Source: Brevinematales bacterium (lineage in GTDB: Bacteria > Spirochaetota > Brevinematia > Brevinematales > GWF1-51-8). From it: DNA of 64,000 nucleotides. The DNA lies in contig JAGVBZ010000001.1 in assembly GCA_020059465.1 (NCBI GenBank), positions 95,001-159,000 on the forward strand. Reading direction: 5' to 3'. The notes under the pieces were generated by a model, which ran no database searches, was not told the DNA's origin, and saw only the letters and a program-made list of their open reading frames with translations. The first letter of the stretch is position 1; each line of letters opens with the position of its first letter. This document shows positions 60,192 through 64,000 of the stretch, piece by piece. The position numbers were made by a program, and so were the translations under genes.

Positions 60192-60338
60192 TCGGTATTC
60201 GCGGGCGAAGCAGCCCTTCCTCTGCGCAGGATCAGTCAAAATATCACGCCGTTATCATTAATTTCTCATCGATTAGAATATATTCGGTCTTCTTAAACAA
60301 ACTATCATTCTGCAATGACATCCTATCATCACAAATCA

Positions 60339-62132
60339 TTAAAACCCCAGCCGCTTGAACTGTTTTTCGATTTCGGTCTTTCCCAGCGAGAAAATAACCG
60401 GCCTGCCGTGCGGGCATGAGAACGGCATACTTGTCCCGGCGAGATTCTTCAGAAGCTCCCTCACCTCCGGTTCTGTGATCTTCTCGCCCGCCCGTACCGA
60501 CGCCTTACACGCCATCTGCTTAATCGCCGAATCGATAAAGTCCGCCGAATGCGGATCGCCCCCCGAATTCTCGGTCAAGGTCTCGATGAATCCCATTACG
60601 GTCTGGACGGTATCGTTATAATCGATATAATCCGGTATGCTCCGTATCACGTAAGAATTCCCGCCGAAATGCTCGATCTCGAATCCCATCGAGCCGAGGG
60701 TATCCAGATTCTCCCGGAACATGTCAGCCGCTTTTAGGGGGATGTCTATCTGTACCGGGACGAGAAGTTCCTGCGATGAGGTATGACCGCTCCGGTACTT
60801 GTCCCGCATCTTTTCATAATTAATCCGCTCATGCGCTGCGTGCTGGTCGATAAATAACAATTGATCGCCGCCCTCAAGCATGATATACGCCGAGAAAACA
60901 ATCCCTACATACCGGTAATCGAGATAATCGATTTTCGCGGACTCCTCTGCCGGACGCGCGGGAAACAATTCCCGTTCCGGTACTGACGGACGAGGTGATG
61001 AATTTTCGTTTCGTGTATGCGGAGGTGATATGCGGGGACTTTCCGTCATACCCAGACTGCCCGCGCTTCTCCCGTCGAGAAATCCCCCGATCGCGCCGGC
61101 AATTTTCCGTTCGTACGGGGTGAAACGCATCTCGCTCTCGTCGGCCGGGGAAATCCCGTCGCTGTCGGAGAGCGCCTCCCGAAGCGCGTTCTGCACCGCT
61201 TTCGAGACCACCGACTCCTCGCGGAATCGCACCTCTTTTTTCATCGGGTGAACATTGAAATCCACTTCCGCAGGATCGATCTCAAGATAGAGAAAGACCG
61301 CCGGGAAATAGCCCTTCGGTATCAGGTTGCCGTATGCGTTTTGTATCGCGAAATAGAAATGCTTCCATTCCACCGCGCGCCGGTTCACGAAAAAGTACTG
61401 GTAGGAACGGTTCGGACGGATGAACGCCGGTTTCGTCAGATACGCGGTAATCTTGATGCCGCCGTCATGCCGCTCCCACGGGATCAGGTGCTCTACCGTA
61501 TCGGGGAAAAACTCGACGATCCGTTCCACTAACGTCCGTTTCGGCGACGCGAGGTATTTCCGCTCCCCGTGAGACGAAAACTCGAATCCGGTATCATGGA
61601 ACGCGAGCGCTTTCTTCAGGATTTCCTGATTGACAAAACGAGTCTCGGTGGAATCGTTGGAGAGGAATTTCTTCCGCGCGGGAAGATTGCCGAAAAGGTC
61701 CTTGACAATGATTGTGGTGCCGGTATTCATCCCGGTCTCGGTAAACGACTTAAACCGGCCGAACGCGGTCTCCATACGGTATCCCGATTGCGTGTGCCTG
61801 AGACGGGAAAGGACTGTCATATCCGCGACCTCAGCGATACTCGACAACGCCTCTCCGCGAAAGCCGAGCGTCCGCAGTTCGATTATATCGTCGAATGTCC
61901 CTATCTTGCTGGTGGTGTGATTTTTTGTACAGAGTTCGAGGTCGGACTTATCCATCCCGCAACCGTCGTCCTGCACCTCGATGTATTGTTTTCCCCCGCC
62001 GCTGATCGCGACCTTGATAACGGTCGCCGCGGCGTCGAGCGAATTGTCGATCAGTTCCCGTACAATCGACGCCGGGCGGTCGATAACCTCCCCGGCGGCA
62101 ATCTTAACTACCGTATTATAATCGAGAGTCAT
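60339..62132 (-). CDS. mutL: DNA mismatch repair protein MutL, endonuclease type
   Basis: A 597-residue MutL. The N-terminal GHKL ATPase holds KIAAGEVIDRPASIVRELID near residue 10, VQDDGCGMD and TLGFRGEALSSI; the C-terminal half has DQHAAHERINYEKMRDK, ACKASVRAGE and the zinc-binding CPHGRPVIF, the three motifs of an active nicking endonuclease. This is the MutL of bacteria without MutH. The ATG at 62132 overlaps the lgt stop by one base, with GGGG upstream; no mutS is visible in the window. Confidence 0.95.
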   Translation of the reverse strand: MTLDYNTVVKIAAGEVIDRPASIVRELIDNSLDAAATVIKVAISGGGKQYIEVQDDGCGMDKSDLELCTKNHTTSKIGTFDDIIELRTLGFRGEALSSIAEVADMTVLSRLRHTQSGYRMETAFGRFKSFTETGMNTGTTIIVKDLFGNLPARKKFLSNDSTETRFVNQEILKKALAFHDTGFEFSSHGERKYLASPKRTLVERIVEFFPDTVEHLIPWERHDGGIKITAYLTKPAFIRPNRSYQYFFVNRRAVEWKHFYFAIQNAYGNLIPKGYFPAVFLYLEIDPAEVDFNVHPMKKEVRFREESVVSKAVQNALREALSDSDGISPADESEMRFTPYERKIAGAIGGFLDGRSAGSLGMTESPRISPPHTRNENSSPRPSVPERELFPARPAEESAKIDYLDYRYVGIVFSAYIMLEGGDQLLFIDQHAAHERINYEKMRDKYRSGHTSSQELLVPVQIDIPLKAADMFRENLDTLGSMGFEIEHFGGNSYVIRSIPDYIDYNDTVQTVMGFIETLTENSGGDPHSADFIDSAIKQMACKASVRAGEKITEPEVRELLKNLAGTSMPFSCPHGRPVIFSLGKTEIEKQFKRLGF

Positions 62133-63058
62133 TATGACCCCCACAGCTCGTTCCTGCGGTTGAATTTATACGCAAGGATAATCCCGATGATTCCCGTCAG
62201 AATCATGGGCAGGCTCAGCAGCATTCCCATAGTAAACCAGTCCCCGAAAAGGTATCCGAGCTGCGCATCGGGCTGACGGAAGTTCTCTCCGATAAACCGG
62301 GCAATGCCGTATCCCCCAAGGAAGATGGACATCATCAGTCCGCGCGGCTTGTTTTTCACCAGCTTGAATACGAGGAACATGATCGTAAAGAGTATCAGTC
62401 CCTCCATCAGCATCTCGTATATCTGCGACGGATGACGCGGCAGGTTGATCTGGGTTTGGCCGGGCTGAATCGGCAGTCCCACCTTTCGGGCTAACGCAAC
62501 TACCCACGCCTCGGACGTAGAATAAAGACTGGGTCCGGGATTTCCGATCTCTGGCTTCGGATTGAAAATCATCCCCCACGGCGCATCGGTCGCATTGCCC
62601 CATAACTCTCCGTTAACAAAATTCCCCCACCGTCCGAAAAACAATCCGATCGGTACTGGTATGAGAAATATGTCCGCGATATCGAAAAAGTTTTTCTTCT
62701 TTATTCTCGTATATATCCAAGCGGCAAGCATGGAGAATATCAGCCCGCCGTGGAACGACATCCCTCCCCTCCAAACCATAAATATTTCGAGGGGGTTGTG
62801 AATATAGTACCCGATATTATAGAAAAGGATATATCCCAGCCTTCCTCCGATCAGTACGCCGAGGATAACTACAAATAAAATGTCGCCCATTTCATCGAGC
62901 TTCATCTTTATAACGCCTTTTTTGATATAATGCTTATAAAACAAATACGCCAATAAGAACCCGACGACATACATCATACTGTACCAGCGGATTGCAAAAC
63001 TTTCCGTAATAGGAAGGATGACCGGGTTGATATTCGGCTGATGGAGATACGCAAACAT
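62132..63058 (-). CDS. lgt: Prolipoprotein diacylglyceryl transferase
   Basis: A 308-residue inner-membrane enzyme that adds the diacylglycerol to lipobox Cys, matching the many lipoproteins of this window. Seven hydrophobic helices; motifs IRWYSMMYVVGFLLAYLFYK near residue 22, RGGMSFHGGLIFSMLA near 95 and the signature GRWGNFVNGELWG near 142. The start follows AAGGAG. It is co-transcribed with mutL. Confidence 0.95.
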   Translation of the reverse strand: MFAYLHQPNINPVILPITESFAIRWYSMMYVVGFLLAYLFYKHYIKKGVIKMKLDEMGDILFVVILGVLIGGRLGYILFYNIGYYIHNPLEIFMVWRGGMSFHGGLIFSMLAAWIYTRIKKKNFFDIADIFLIPVPIGLFFGRWGNFVNGELWGNATDAPWGMIFNPKPEIGNPGPSLYSTSEAWVVALARKVGLPIQPGQTQINLPRHPSQIYEMLMEGLILFTIMFLVFKLVKNKPRGLMMSIFLGGYGIARFIGENFRQPDAQLGYLFGDWFTMGMLLSLPMILTGIIGIILAYKFNRRNELWGS

Positions 63059-63087
63059 GAAGCGCTCCTTGAATATTTTGAATGCTT

Positions 63088-63116
63088 ATTTTACCGGGAT
63101 TCTGTGAAAATGACAA
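63088..63116 (-). promoter_or_regulatory. Promoter of lgt-mutL
   Basis: On the minus strand TTGTCA (63111-63116) and TAAAAT (63088-63093) are 17 bp apart, 29 bp upstream of the lgt ATG. Both boxes match five of six consensus bases. Confidence 0.65.
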
Positions 63117-63289
63117 ACTATCGAACGGTTTGTTATGATATGAATCGCCGTTATTTCGAGCAAGCGAAGCGGGTGAAGCAATCTATCCCGCTACAAACCC
63201 GCCTTTACTTTGCAGCGCTGCACCCGCAGTGACAGGGATATCTAATGACCTTATACATTCCCCATGTAACTGTTCACTTGTCACTCAAT

Positions 63290-63400
63290 AAAAAAAGACC
63301 GCGTGTGGTCTTTTCAACTTTTCTTATTTAAAAAAAGACCGCGTGTGGTCTTTTCAACTTTTTTTATTTAAAAAAAGACCGCCCCCGAAGGGACGGTCGA
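63290..63400. terminator. Three terminators in tandem, two as exact 40-bp repeats
   Basis: Two 40-bp units (63291-63330, 63331-63370; one base different) each fold into AAAAGACC-GCGTGT-GGTCTTTT, a hairpin with A/T tails on both sides, so it works both ways. A third stem, GACCG with CCCCC-GAAG-GGA and CGGTC (63377-63399), follows. It separates the barrel gene, read leftward, from lgt's upstream region (63117-63289, no gene). Confidence 0.85.
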
Positions 63401-63418
63401 ATTGTAATTAATAATAAC

Positions 63419-63955
63419 TTAGAAGGCGAATCCGAGGTTACAACCGTAGATAACACCGCCGTAGGTAGGAGTTGACCAGCCGGTACCCCATGAAGAGGTT
63501 CCTACACCGAACGCAATATTATATCCCACATAAGGCTCAAGATAGAAACCGTTATTGCCGGAGAAGAACCATTTATACCCGACTTCGAGCGGGATACTGA
63601 TAACAATATCGCTCCAAGAGGTTCCATACCAGTTACCGCTCCAAATCTGTACGCCCGCGCCCGCGCCGGCCCAAAGACCGCCGAGAGGGCTGCCCTTACC
63701 GAAAGCGAAGCTTGCATCGGCAATATAATAATGCAGCTGCGCGCCTACTCCGATATAAGACCACCCATAGCTTACTCCAAGAAGATTGTAGCTCCAGGAA
63801 TAGAAATCAACCGGGATATACAAAGACATTGGTCCGCCCAACGTGAATTCTACTGTTCCGGAAACTCCGATGCCGCCGGTGAGAAGAGGAACAATGGTAG
63901 CTGTGGGGGAGTAGATAATTTGTAAGTAAGTTCGCAGACAGTTTATCAACTCCAT
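63419..63955 (-). CDS. Outer-membrane beta-barrel-like protein lacking a signal peptide
   Basis: A 178-residue Gly/Tyr/Trp-rich protein with alternating strands (LYIPVDFYSWSYNLLGVSYG, WSYIGVGAQLHYYIADASF) and a terminal Phe (CNLGFAF), as in small outer-membrane barrels. The only ATG, at 63955, follows a TAG directly and has no ribosome site; the first residues (MELINCLRTYLQIIYS) are not a signal peptide. Either the 5' end is rearranged or mutated, or the real start lies in another frame beyond 63955. It is followed by the triple terminator. Confidence 0.6.
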   Translation of the reverse strand: MELINCLRTYLQIIYSPTATIVPLLTGGIGVSGTVEFTLGGPMSLYIPVDFYSWSYNLLGVSYGWSYIGVGAQLHYYIADASFAFGKGSPLGGLWAGAGAGVQIWSGNWYGTSWSDIVISIPLEVGYKWFFSGNNGFYLEPYVGYNIAFGVGTSSWGTGWSTPTYGGVIYGCNLGFAF

Positions 63956-63963
63956 CTATAGAT

Positions 63964-63992
63964 ATTATAAGGATTTATAAAAAAAGACGCAA
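63964..63992 (-). promoter_or_regulatory. Promoter-like sequence at the 5' end of the barrel gene
   Basis: On the minus strand TTGCGT (63987-63992) and TATAAT (63964-63969) are 17 bp apart. The predicted transcript start (about 63957) is almost at the ATG at 63955, leaving no room for a ribosome site. Confidence 0.4.
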
Positions 63993-64000
63993 CTGATAAA

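Overview
The window is chromosomal DNA of a Gram-negative, flagellated, probably anaerobic bacterium. It carries many lipoproteins with clear lipoboxes, lgt, murF, outer-membrane beta-barrel candidates and a flgB-flgC-fliE-fliF-fliG-fliH-fliI block. It also has a methyl-accepting chemotaxis transducer, a membrane-anchored RsbU-type phosphatase, an endonuclease-type mutL and a giant 2-hydroxyacyl-CoA dehydratase activase. This mix fits a member of the Spirochaetota best, but that is an inference from gene content: no rRNA, tRNA or other firm marker was seen. Sigma70-type promoters close to consensus (TTGACA, 16-18 bp, TATAAT) are easy to find.

Layout. 1-7.9 kb: a partial c-di-GMP protein (degenerate GGDEF plus EAL), a GNAT enzyme, then leftward envelope genes (lipoprotein, barrel-like protein, two tandem SBBP-type propeller proteins) downstream of murF and a hotdog thioesterase. 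9.4-11.7 kb: a divergent RtcB RNA ligase coupled to a PhnP-like metallo-hydrolase. 11.8-15.9 kb: a decayed antitoxin gene, then a tight leftward operon. It starts with an ArsR-type C-terminal domain lacking its HTH, followed by two methyltransferases, a 26-codon ORF, a double GNAT protein and a lipoyl-less E2-type acyltransferase. 16-22.5 kb: vapBC, a secreted protein with a structured leader, DUF2752, a LURP/tubby-like protein, trpF, a patch of duplicated gene debris, a DUF2975-XRE pair, a lipoprotein and a RimJ-like acetyltransferase. 22.6-30.2 kb: the leftward flagellar basal-body/export operon. 30.2-45 kb: a terminase-small-subunit-like orphan, EFR1 ferredoxin-flavodoxin, a small tandem gene pair (second copy frameshifted), a protein with an NDT/TIR-like C-terminal domain, a TraB/GumN lipoprotein, an S4 protein, a CrtI/RetSat-like oxidoreductase, RsbU phosphatase, a GNAT-like protein, a methyltransferase and two tandem TPR membrane proteins. 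45-55 kb: the 1481-residue activase, a hybrid histidine kinase, and a rightward operon of an MCP without a sensor domain followed by two soluble V4R-like proteins and a small unknown. 55-64 kb: lipoproteins including two CBM48/AMPK-type glycogen-binding-like domains and a rhodanese, then cutA, a polysaccharide deacetylase, a SpoIIM-like protein, a DtxR/MntR regulator, ndk, lgt-mutL, a triple terminator and a barrel protein.

The most interesting regions are the MCP/V4R module, the divergent RtcB with its phosphodiesterase-like partner, the NDT/TIR-like orphan, the FliH with a proline-rich tail, and a three-locus repeat that links the end of the E2-like gene to debris behind trpF. No prophage, CRISPR array, rRNA or tRNA was recognised. 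Function calls come from motif recognition by eye without a database search.
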